Source of the DNA: Patescibacteria group bacterium
GTDB taxonomy: Bacteria > Patescibacteriota > Minisyncoccia > UBA6257 > Colwellbacteraceae
DNA: 19,337 nucleotides
Assembly: GCA_018826645.1 (NCBI GenBank)
Contig: JAHJZF010000022.1
Coordinates: 1-19,337 of the forward strand
Direction: 5' to 3'
Below the pieces are notes generated by a model, which worked only from the letters and a program-made list of their open reading frames with translations, had not been told where the DNA came from and did no database searches. A program made the position numbers and the translations under genes. This document shows positions 7,500-13,675 of the stretch, one piece after another; within the stretch, counting starts at the first letter, position 1; every line of letters begins with the position of its first letter.

Positions 7500-8785
7500 G
7501 AAAAGCCTCAAAACAATTAGTTCTCCTTATTTTATTTTGCTCACTAATTACGGGTGGGATTAGCAACGTAATAGCAGAAGACGAAACAGACCTTCAAACA
7601 GCCATAGAAAAGAAGCGCCAAGAAGCAGAAGCATTAAATAAGCAGATTAATCAAACGCAATCCACTATCACAAACCTACAGGGGCAGGGGAAAACACTAA
7701 ACCAAGCAATAGGTCAGATAGACACAACCATTAAGCAAACAGATTTAAATATTCGTTCAAGTGAAGTTGGTATAGAAAAATTAGGATTAGAAATAGAATC
7801 TTTAAGTTATGAAGCACGAGAAGTAGGGGATAAAGCGACTTCTAAGCAGGGAATCGTAGGAGAGCTTTTAAGAAGTCTCCAAAAGAATGATAAGCGTACG
7901 CTTCTAGAATCGCTTCTTACAAGCGGAACTCTAGCTGAAGGGGTTGCGGAGATTAATGCTTTAAAAGCCCTACAAGACAACCTAACGTCTGAAGTCGCCA
8001 AACTAGTAGATCTTCAAGGACAACTCAAAAGCACTATTATGGTAAGTGGCCAGAAGAAATCACAACTCGAAGTTGAAACGATTAATTTAGAAAACAAGAA
8101 ATATATTTTAGACGACCAGAAAGCACAAAAAAGAGATCTTTTGGTAAAGACTAAGAATCAAGAAGGGGAGTATCAAAGACTTCTCACCGACTTAGAGCAA
8201 CAGCAACAGACCCTATTAAACGAAATAGACGACATAGAGTCGCGATTGAGCAAAGGATTCGATCGTTCAACCGTACCTAGTCGACAGACAGGAATGCTTA
8301 TCTGGCCCGTAACCTCTGGTGGAGTACCTGCCGGAGTTCTCACTCAACATTATGGAGAGACTGCTTATTCAAGTAGGTATTATCGTGGACGCCCCCACAA
8401 CGGAACCGACATGGGTGCGCCAACTGGAACTGAAGTGCGAGCTTCGGCGAACGGAACCATAGCGCACGTAGACTATAACGGCACCTATTATCAATACGGT
8501 AGATACGTTCTAATAGATCATGGTAATGGCCTGACGACGCTCTACGCGCACCTTTCAAGAACCATCGCTTCTCCGGGCGCTAGAGTAGCGCAGGGAGATA
8601 TTATTGGTTATGTTGGTAGCACTGGATTCTCCACAGGACCACATTTACACTTTGGACTTTATGCGACACCCGTGGGTGGGTGGAGTAGGGGAGGAACCAG
8701 AGAAGCGGGCGGATTAGTCTCGATTCCTCCAGCAAATGGATTAGTGCCCGTAGGAGTCACGCTTAATCCAGAACAATATTTATAG
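7496..8785 (+). CDS. Secreted coiled-coil M23 metallopeptidase (EnvC/NlpD-like murein hydrolase)
   Basis: A signal peptide (hydrophobic core about 8-24, likely cleavage near residue 27) exports this 429 aa protein. Residues about 30-252 form a long Gln/Lys/Glu-rich coiled coil, like EnvC and PcsB-type division hydrolases. The C-terminal LytM/M23 domain (about 265-429) keeps the zinc and catalytic residues: H301-NGT-D305, YAHL with H352, and HLHF with H383 and H385. Unlike E. coli EnvC, whose LytM domain is degenerate, this one looks catalytically competent and could cut peptide cross-links during division. It is the last gene of the operon, overlaps gltX by 4 nt, and is followed by a terminator-like hairpin. 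Its precise cleavage site is unknown. Confidence 0.9.
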   Translation: MRKASKQLVLLILFCSLITGGISNVIAEDETDLQTAIEKKRQEAEALNKQINQTQSTITNLQGQGKTLNQAIGQIDTTIKQTDLNIRSSEVGIEKLGLEIESLSYEAREVGDKATSKQGIVGELLRSLQKNDKRTLLESLLTSGTLAEGVAEINALKALQDNLTSEVAKLVDLQGQLKSTIMVSGQKKSQLEVETINLENKKYILDDQKAQKRDLLVKTKNQEGEYQRLLTDLEQQQQTLLNEIDDIESRLSKGFDRSTVPSRQTGMLIWPVTSGGVPAGVLTQHYGETAYSSRYYRGRPHNGTDMGAPTGTEVRASANGTIAHVDYNGTYYQYGRYVLIDHGNGLTTLYAHLSRTIASPGARVAQGDIIGYVGSTGFSTGPHLHFGLYATPVGGWSRGGTREAGGLVSIPPANGLVPVGVTLNPEQYL

Positions 8786-8804
8786 TAGGATAAGACGTGT
8801 CTTA

Positions 8805-8843
8805 ATAACTTATTTCATTTTTAGAAAAAGTTATATTTTGTTT
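8805..8843 (+). terminator. Probable intrinsic terminator of the cell-wall operon
   Basis: Twenty nt after the M23 stop, ATAACTT (8805-8811) pairs with AAGTTAT (8828-8834), and TTTC (8813-8816) with GAAA (8824-8827). This gives an 11-bp stem with one bulged A and a 7-nt loop. The tail ATTTTGTTT follows at once. The stem is AT-rich, which lowers confidence, but the position and U-rich tail fit. Confidence 0.55.
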
Positions 8844-8851
8844 AAAGAGGA

Positions 8852-8937
8852 GTGGGGCGAAGCGAGTTTATAGTACTGTCGTATAACAATGGTTTTACGA
8901 CATATATAGAATACTGAGGGTTTAGGCCCTCCCCCAC
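8852..8937 (+). other. Unassigned segment with a potential multi-helix RNA fold
   Basis: This stretch of the 230-nt gap before the nuclease has no good ORF but several nested complementarities. GTGGGG (8852-8857) pairs with CCCCAC (8932-8937). TGTCGTA (8877-8883) pairs with TACGACA (8896-8902), with three more pairs inside and a 4-nt loop. GAGGG (8916-8920) pairs with CCCTC (8927-8931), directly against the closing helix. The layout recalls a tRNA acceptor/T-arm stack, but the T-loop consensus, a proper D-arm and a 5-bp anticodon arm are absent. It could be a small RNA, a leader element of the nuclease, or a decayed tRNA-like sequence. The strand is assumed. I see no convincing promoter in the rest of the gap. 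Confidence 0.35.
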
Positions 8938-9015
8938 ACACACCAGCGGGCAAACATATAAAGGGGTGGTATTTTTGGCTCAAAATTGGCTTGTAAGGAC
9001 GTTTTTAACTCAAAT

Positions 9016-9786
9016 ATGTGGAATAACCTTAGTCTATCTAAATTTAAGAGTGCGAACGGATATGAGATTAACGGCATCTGGTTCCCCAGGGTTACTTCTG
9101 TGTTAAATATAAAGGCTAAACCGGCCCTCTATCGATACTATGCTGAGCTAGATAGTTACCAACAGGCGGAAAGTATTATGAGTAAGTCCGCCGACGAAGG
9201 CACTCGCGTCCATGAGGCAGTTGAAGCGATTATGGTGGGGGACTCCCCCGCTATCGATGAAGACATAAAGCCATCCGTAGATGCTTTTCGGAAATTTCTA
9301 GAAACTCGAAACATTCAAGTCGATGCAGATTGGGTTGAACGTCGAGTAGTTAATCATAACGATAGATATGCCGGCACTTTGGATGCAATGGCGTTAATCG
9401 ATGGTAAATTTGGAGTAGTTGATATAAAGACCTCTCAAGGCATCTATCGAGACTATAATCTTCAAACCGCCGCCTATTACCCTCCCCTACTCGAACAGTT
9501 CCGAAATCTTCAGACTCGTTGGATTCTACGTATTGATCAAGATCAAAAATGTATGATCTGTGGCGCAAGTCGAAGAACAAAAGGAGGCAGAGAGAAAATT
9601 CGAGCCCCCTACCCCAACAATGGAATCAACCACAAAATCTGTAATCACGAATGGGGCGAGATGGAAGGAGTTATTCAATTAAAAGAGTTCCCCTACTGGC
9701 AAGACGACTATCAAGCATTTTTAGGAGCTAAAAAACTCTGGGAATGGGAGTACTCCCCCACCCTCAAAAAGATTGGATATCTGTAG
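9016..9786 (+). CDS. PD-(D/E)XK nuclease-superfamily protein (Cas4/RecB-like) with zinc-finger-like insert
   Basis: The 256 aa protein has the ordered motifs of the Cas4/RecB nuclease branch: GTRVHEAVE with H66, GTLD with D123, the core VVDIKTS with D136 and K138, and the QTAAY motif (Q150, Y154). These are the metal- and DNA-handling residues, so nuclease activity is plausible. After the core, C179-x2-C182 and H206-x2-C209-x-H211 flank a basic loop (RRTKGGREK) and look like a zinc site; Cas4/AddB use an iron-sulfur cluster, which this pattern does not match. No cas genes or CRISPR repeats are nearby. I chose the ATG at 9016; an in-frame TTG at 8986 would add 10 residues, and neither has a well-spaced Shine-Dalgarno. 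The substrate (repair, defence or DNA uptake) is unknown. Confidence 0.75.
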   Translation: MWNNLSLSKFKSANGYEINGIWFPRVTSVLNIKAKPALYRYYAELDSYQQAESIMSKSADEGTRVHEAVEAIMVGDSPAIDEDIKPSVDAFRKFLETRNIQVDADWVERRVVNHNDRYAGTLDAMALIDGKFGVVDIKTSQGIYRDYNLQTAAYYPPLLEQFRNLQTRWILRIDQDQKCMICGASRRTKGGREKIRAPYPNNGINHKICNHEWGEMEGVIQLKEFPYWQDDYQAFLGAKKLWEWEYSPTLKKIGYL

Positions 9787-9789
9787 AAA

Positions 9790-9818
9790 TTGACTACTAA
9801 AATTCCTTATAGTATAAA
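9790..9818 (+). promoter_or_regulatory. Sigma70-type promoter for the zinc-ribbon gene
   Basis: TTGACT at 9790-9795 (5/6 consensus) and TATAAA at 9813-9818 (5/6) are separated by exactly 17 nt, just after the nuclease stop. Transcription would begin near 9825, giving a leader of about 90 nt before the zinc-ribbon ATG. This is among the best promoters in the window. Confidence 0.75.
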
Positions 9819-9850
9819 TGCAGACAGTTCGTTAGGTCATTTTCTCAGGC

Positions 9851-9880
9851 ATTTAGCCACTAAATCTTGGTGTCTTGGTG
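9851..9880 (+). promoter_or_regulatory. Leader hairpin and tandem 8-mer repeat upstream of the zinc-ribbon gene
   Basis: Inside the predicted 5' leader, ATTTAG (9851-9856) and CTAAAT (9860-9865) form a 6-bp hairpin with a CCA loop. Right after it TCTTGGTG occurs twice in exact tandem (9865-9872 and 9873-9880). Nothing in the coding capacity explains these; a regulatory leader is inference. Confidence 0.4.
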
Positions 9881-9910
9881 ATTGAATACCCGAGAAGAAC
9901 AAACAAGGAG

Positions 9911-9922
9911 GGCGCATGCGCC
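9911..9922 (+). promoter_or_regulatory. Perfect palindrome enclosing the zinc-ribbon start codon
   Basis: GGCGCATGCGCC is a perfect 12-bp palindrome. As RNA it can fold as GGCG/CGCC with the tetraloop CAUG, which contains the AUG (9916-9918). Its first G is also the last base of the Shine-Dalgarno AAGGAGG at 9905-9911. It could act as a translational switch or as a DNA operator. Confidence 0.45.
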
Positions 9923-10056
9923 ATAAATGTCCAAAGTGTGGAACTTGGATGAAAGTCTTGCTTGGTGGGAAATCAAAGAAGCCGATGGGCTTCTTCTGCG
10001 AGTCATGCAATTCTTTCTTCTCAGCCAAAGGACGCGAACAATCTCAACGACCCTGA
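9916..10056 (+). CDS. Small zinc-ribbon protein (46 aa)
   Basis: This short frame begins MRHKCPKCGTWM and has two CxxC knuckles, C5-x2-C8 and C28-x2-C31, spaced as in a classical zinc ribbon. Basic residues (K19, K21, K22) lie between the knuckles, and a polar tail follows. The start is firm because AAGGAGG (9905-9911) sits just upstream, the only full Shine-Dalgarno I found in this window. It has its own promoter (9790-9818) and terminator (10056-10085), so it is an independent monocistronic unit. A longer overlapping frame in this stretch (9927-10142) has no such support. The protein could bind RNA, DNA or the transcription/translation machinery, as many mini zinc ribbons do, but I do not recognise a named family. 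Confidence 0.75.
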   Translation: MRHKCPKCGTWMKVLLGGKSKKPMGFFCESCNSFFSAKGREQSQRP

Positions 10057-10091
10057 TCCCCGAAATGCGAAGTCCGCTCGGGGATTTCGCT
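10056..10091 (+). terminator. Intrinsic terminator of the zinc-ribbon gene
   Basis: ATCCCCGA (10056-10063), starting on the last base of the stop codon, pairs perfectly with TCGGGGAT (10078-10085): 8 bp around a 14-nt loop. TTCGCTTTT follows. The GC-rich stem and following T-rich tract, just before the next promoter, support termination. Confidence 0.7.
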
Positions 10092-10114
10092 TTTCTGAAC
10101 CACCTTATCGACTA

Positions 10115-10143
10115 TTTATACCTACGAATACTTAGTATATAAT
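10115..10143 (+). promoter_or_regulatory. Sigma70-type promoter for the export operon
   Basis: TTTATA at 10115-10120 (4/6) and a perfect TATAAT at 10138-10143 are 17 nt apart. Transcription would start near 10150, giving a leader of about 27 nt before the adaptor ATG at 10177. A terminator lies immediately upstream, so this is a fresh transcription unit. Confidence 0.75.
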
Positions 10144-10176
10144 CAGATAGTTATAAGTTAATTTTATTTCCAAACA

Positions 10177-11724
10177 ATGAAAAAAGTATTCAGTTTTTTG
10201 CGTAAACTTTCAGTTAGATTTATAGCTTTTGTCAGAAAGCCAAAAGGTGCCCTTATCACAGGCATTGGAGTGATTATTTTTGGATTCCTACTCTCTATGA
10301 CTCAGGGCAATCCCCTAGAGCAATACGATATCGGTCAAGTAATTCGTAAAGACGTAATAAGTATTGTCGATGTAACGGGCAGAGTTCAACCCACTAGTCG
10401 AGTAGATATGGCGCTCGAAAGGGGTGGTAAGGTTGCACGAATCAACGTAAACGTAGGAGACGAAGTTAAAAAAGGACAAACAATCCTTAGCGTCTCCAAT
10501 TCGGACTTATATGCAAGTTTAGCCGAAGCCCAAGCGAGTCTAGAAATCGAAAGACTTGACCTTCAAGAAATAAACAAAACAAGTGTTATTGATTTAAACA
10601 GCGCCAGGCAAGACTTAGAGAGCGAAATCCTAGATGCATACGTAGAGGCAGACAACGCTGTTAGAAATAAAGCAGACCAACTTTTCTCTGGCAATGAACC
10701 CAATAAATATTTTGGTGCTCAGACTATCTCTGGTGGAGTTGATTCTATATTTGGAGCAAGCATCAGTGAGATCGTAGACCTCAATATTCAACGCAGGAAG
10801 ATAAGCAGAATACTTAATGATTGGGAAGAGGCTAATCTGAACATCCGAAATATAGACATTAAAGAAGCTTCGAACAAAGCCGAAAACGATCTTTTTGTTA
10901 TTAGAGACTTCCTTACTGATTTAGCTTTGATAATCAATAATTATGATCCGGATTCCGACTCCGTCACTATTTTAGATGGATATAGGACGAGCATCTCTAC
11001 CGCTCGCACTAGCATTAATACTGCCATCAGCTCGTTGCGAAGCACTGAGCAGAGCTATCTTTCTGCAGAAGCCTCATCTTCTTCTGAGCAAGAGGGCAAA
11101 CTTCAAGAAGACTTAGTTCAAGAGCAAAGAGTTAAAAATGCTGAAGCGCGCGTCAATTCTGTCTGGGCAGAGATTACAAAGACTCTTGTTAGAGCACCTT
11201 TCGATGGAATAGTTACCAGAATAGACACGGAGGTTGGCGAGATAGTCTCATCTAGCGTCCCTGTGATTTCTATGATGTCGAATACGCAATTTGAGATAGA
11301 GACGTTTATACCAGAAGCAGATATATCTGAAATAACTCTCGAGAATAAGGCCAATGTAACCCTAGACGCCTACGATTCAGACATCATTTTCAAAGCCTAC
11401 GTAGGCTTTGTAGATCCTGCCGAGACCATTATCGAGGGCGTTTCTACGTATAAGGTTTTGCTCCAATTTGAAGAAGAGGACGCAAGGGTCCTTTCGGGAA
11501 TGACTGCCAATGTGGATATTGTTACAGGGACTAGAGATAATGTTCTTACTGTTCCCCAAAGAGCTGTAATAGAGAAAGATGGACAGAAACTAGTCAGGGT
11601 AGTTAAGGGCGAAGAAACAGAAGAAGTAGAAGTAGTGGTTGGGCTTAGAGGATTTGATGGAGATGTAGAGATTCTAGAAGGGCTTAATGAGGGGGACCAA
11701 ATAGTCGTATTTATCAGGGGCTAA
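10177..11724 (+). CDS. HlyD/MacA-type membrane-fusion (adaptor) protein of an ABC exporter
   Basis: The 515 aa protein has an N-terminal membrane anchor (about 25-42) and the adaptor order. A first biotinyl-lipoyl half (GGKVARINVNVGDEVKKG, 83-100) is followed by a long helical region (about 110-335), the second half (LVRAPFDGIVTRIDTEVGEIV, 337-357), a beta-barrel part (about 370-450) and a membrane-proximal domain ending in LEGLNEGDQIVVFIRG. The helical insert is long and carries a central section (about 160-290) beyond a simple hairpin. The gene leads an operon with an ATPase and two permeases, so it likely links to the permease on the outer side of the membrane. The substrate is unknown: peptide, lipid or drug are all possible. 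Such adaptors also occur in cells without an outer membrane. Confidence 0.88.
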   Translation: MKKVFSFLRKLSVRFIAFVRKPKGALITGIGVIIFGFLLSMTQGNPLEQYDIGQVIRKDVISIVDVTGRVQPTSRVDMALERGGKVARINVNVGDEVKKGQTILSVSNSDLYASLAEAQASLEIERLDLQEINKTSVIDLNSARQDLESEILDAYVEADNAVRNKADQLFSGNEPNKYFGAQTISGGVDSIFGASISEIVDLNIQRRKISRILNDWEEANLNIRNIDIKEASNKAENDLFVIRDFLTDLALIINNYDPDSDSVTILDGYRTSISTARTSINTAISSLRSTEQSYLSAEASSSSEQEGKLQEDLVQEQRVKNAEARVNSVWAEITKTLVRAPFDGIVTRIDTEVGEIVSSSVPVISMMSNTQFEIETFIPEADISEITLENKANVTLDAYDSDIIFKAYVGFVDPAETIIEGVSTYKVLLQFEEEDARVLSGMTANVDIVTGTRDNVLTVPQRAVIEKDGQKLVRVVKGEETEEVEVVVGLRGFDGDVEILEGLNEGDQIVVFIRG

Positions 11725-11730
11725 TCCCCT
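11716..11730 (+). repeat. Small hairpin across the adaptor stop codon, before the ATPase start
   Basis: AGGGG (11716-11720) and CCCCT (11726-11730) form a 5-bp stem whose loop CTAAT contains the adaptor TAA stop. The ATPase GTG start lies 7 nt further on. With no T-tract it is not a terminator; an effect on reinitiation at the GTG is possible. Confidence 0.35.
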
Positions 11731-11736
11731 ACTCTT

Positions 11737-12426
11737 GTGGCAGATAAACTTATTGAAGCAAAAAACTTAAGGAAAGTTTATGGCGAAGCAGATGCACGCA
11801 CTGTTGCTATTGACGACATCTCTCTTGATATAGACAAGGGCGATTTTGTCGCCATTATGGGTCCTTCTGGCTCTGGCAAATCTACCCTACTCCACATATT
11901 GGCGCTTCTTGATAAACCCACGGAGGGCACATATATATTTGACGGACGGAGTATTGATAAATATTCAGAAGACGAACTCGCAAAACTTAGAAACGAAAAA
12001 GCAGGTTTTGTTTTTCAGGCCTTTAATCTTTTACCAAGGACTACTGTTTTAGAAAATGTCGAGCTTCCTCTGCTCTATTCAGATATTAAAGAATCTGATT
12101 GGCAGGAGAGAGCTCTTAAAGCAATCAGAATAGTTAACTTAGAACATCGCTTAAAACATGAGTCAGCTCAACTATCTGGTGGAGAGAAACAAAGAGTTGC
12201 TATAGCGAGAGCATTGGTCAATGATCCAGAGATTATTTTTGCAGATGAGCCGACGGGTAATCTGGATACAAAAGCCGGCAAGGACCTGATGGAGATTGTT
12301 GCTAATCTTAATAAAGAAGGGAAAACAATCATTCTAGTAACTCACGAAGAAGAAATCGCTGAGTATGCTAAAAGAATTATTCGTGTTCGTGATGGCAAAT
12401 TAGAGAGCGATACGAAAACGAAATAA
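11737..12426 (+). CDS. ABC transporter ATPase, MacB/LolD type
   Basis: This 229 aa nucleotide-binding protein powers the adjacent permeases. All motifs are intact: Walker A GPSGSGKST (42-50), Q-loop Q94 in FVFQAFNLLP, signature LSGGEKQRVAIARAL (146-160), Walker B IIFADEPTGNLD (166-177) and switch H203 in ILVTHEEE. The FNLLPRTTVLENVELPLLY stretch is characteristic of the MacB/LolD/FtsE-like group. The start is a GTG at 11737, 12 nt after the adaptor stop, with no Shine-Dalgarno. In E. coli MacB the ATPase is fused to its permease; here it is separate, as in LolD or the BceA/YtrE-type systems of Gram-positives. Confidence 0.95.
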   Translation: MADKLIEAKNLRKVYGEADARTVAIDDISLDIDKGDFVAIMGPSGSGKSTLLHILALLDKPTEGTYIFDGRSIDKYSEDELAKLRNEKAGFVFQAFNLLPRTTVLENVELPLLYSDIKESDWQERALKAIRIVNLEHRLKHESAQLSGGEKQRVAIARALVNDPEIIFADEPTGNLDTKAGKDLMEIVANLNKEGKTIILVTHEEEIAEYAKRIIRVRDGKLESDTKTK

Positions 12427-12429
12427 TCT

Positions 12430-13674
12430 ATGTCTATTAAACATAGTATTAGAATCGCATTCAAAGCTTTAAAGATAAATAAATCACGCTCTTTTCTAAC
12501 TATCTTAGGTATTCTTATCGGGATTACTGCCATTATGATGATGATGGCGCTCGGACGTGGTGCTGAAGATTTAATCATAGGTGAAATCAGCAGTTTTGGA
12601 GGTGAAATTATTGCCATTAACCCGGGCCAAGAACCAACAGGACCAACCGATATCGCCGGAGCTCTTTTTGCAGACTCTCTAAAAGCACGAGAAGTAGAAC
12701 TTTTAAGGCAGAAAAGTAATGTCCCCTATGCCAAAGAGGTTCAACCATTTGTGATGGTTCCCGGGAGCGCATCTTATGAAGGAGAAACATATACTCCTAT
12801 GATTATGGGCGGATCAGCGGACTTCTTTGTTCGCAATTTCGGCATCCCTATTGAAGAGGGCAATGTTTTCACAGAAGACGATATTAAACAGAAAGAAAAT
12901 GTTGCCGTGTTGGGTCATAAGGTTAAAAAAGAGCTTTTCGGTGAATCTGATGCTGTCGGGAAATACATAAAAATTAAAGATCAAAAATTTAAAGTAGTAG
13001 GAATATTCGTTGAGAAAGGAGTTGTTGCTTTTTTTAACATGGATGAATTAGTTATCATCCCCCACACCAGCGCTCAATCGTACATTCTAGGCACAAATTA
13101 TTATCAGGAGATTGATGTAATAGCTGAAAGCGCCGACGTGGTATATCAAACAGCGGCCGATATAGAAAGAACTCTAAGGGAGGCCCATGGTATTAGTGAT
13201 CCGGACAAAGACGACTTTTACGTTACAACCATGCAAGGCGCCGCCGAACAAATCCAAACAATCATTGCTACCCTGACAGCATTTTTGTCGTCTGTGGTGG
13301 CCATTGCTCTTGTTGTAGGTGGAGTTGGAGTTATGAATATTATGCTTGTATCTGTAACGGAAAGAACCCGAGAGATAGGACTCAGAAAAGCAGTAGGAGC
13401 TACAGAGAAAGAGATTAAACAACAGTTTCTTTTGGAAGCGGTGCTTCTGACGTTTATTGGTGGTTTTGTCGGAATAGTTCTAGGGGGTATTCTATCTTTC
13501 CTCGTCGCTTTAGGTCTTGCTCAGTTTGTGGCTTCTAACTGGAGCTTCTCATTCCCCTTCTCCGCCATCCTCTTAGGTATGGGAGTGACTACCTTGGTCG
13601 GCGTAGTCTTTGGCCTCTATCCAGCCAAGAAAGCTGCCGAGAGAAGCCCAATAGATGCGTTGAGGTACGAATAA
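12430..13674 (+). CDS. MacB/FtsX-like ABC permease, first tandem copy
   Basis: A 414 aa type VII (MacB/LolCE) permease. One helix lies near residues 20-43, then a large extracytoplasmic MacB_PCD-like domain (about 44-285), and three further helices in the C-terminal FtsX domain (about 287-405). That domain contains VGGVGVMNIMLVSVTERTRE, IGLRKAVGAT and the closing YPAKKAAERSPIDALRYE, all standard for the family. These proteins couple cytoplasmic ATP hydrolysis to mechanical movement of the outer domain and adaptor. It starts 3 nt after the ATPase stop and is followed after 1 nt by a paralogue of identical length. The extracytoplasmic half differs from that paralogue at roughly 40% of positions, so the two probably form a heterodimer. 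Confidence 0.92.
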   Translation: MSIKHSIRIAFKALKINKSRSFLTILGILIGITAIMMMMALGRGAEDLIIGEISSFGGEIIAINPGQEPTGPTDIAGALFADSLKAREVELLRQKSNVPYAKEVQPFVMVPGSASYEGETYTPMIMGGSADFFVRNFGIPIEEGNVFTEDDIKQKENVAVLGHKVKKELFGESDAVGKYIKIKDQKFKVVGIFVEKGVVAFFNMDELVIIPHTSAQSYILGTNYYQEIDVIAESADVVYQTAADIERTLREAHGISDPDKDDFYVTTMQGAAEQIQTIIATLTAFLSSVVAIALVVGGVGVMNIMLVSVTERTREIGLRKAVGATEKEIKQQFLLEAVLLTFIGGFVGIVLGGILSFLVALGLAQFVASNWSFSFPFSAILLGMGVTTLVGVVFGLYPAKKAAERSPIDALRYE

Positions 13675-13675
13675 A

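Noticed and set aside
8790..8802. AAGAC-GT-GTCTT palindrome after the M23 gene as a terminator or operator
   Set aside because: Only 5 bp with a 2-nt loop that RNA cannot form well, and no T-tract directly follows; the stronger hairpin at 8805-8834 explains termination.
8852..8945. Canonical tRNA gene (acceptor-like and T-arm-like stems, CCA at 8943-8945)
   Set aside because: The T-loop lacks TTCRA, position 8 is not T, the D-arm is at most 3 bp, the central stem is too long for an anticodon arm, and CCA does not directly follow the closing stem.
9016..9786. Cas4 of a CRISPR-Cas locus
   Set aside because: No cas genes, repeat-spacer array or direct repeats of suitable length are present, and the four-Cys iron-sulfur pattern is missing.
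9927..10142. 71-aa open frame overlapping the zinc-ribbon gene
   Set aside because: It lacks a Shine-Dalgarno and recognisable motifs, runs through the terminator hairpin and into the next promoter, and is in a different frame from the well-supported CxxC protein.
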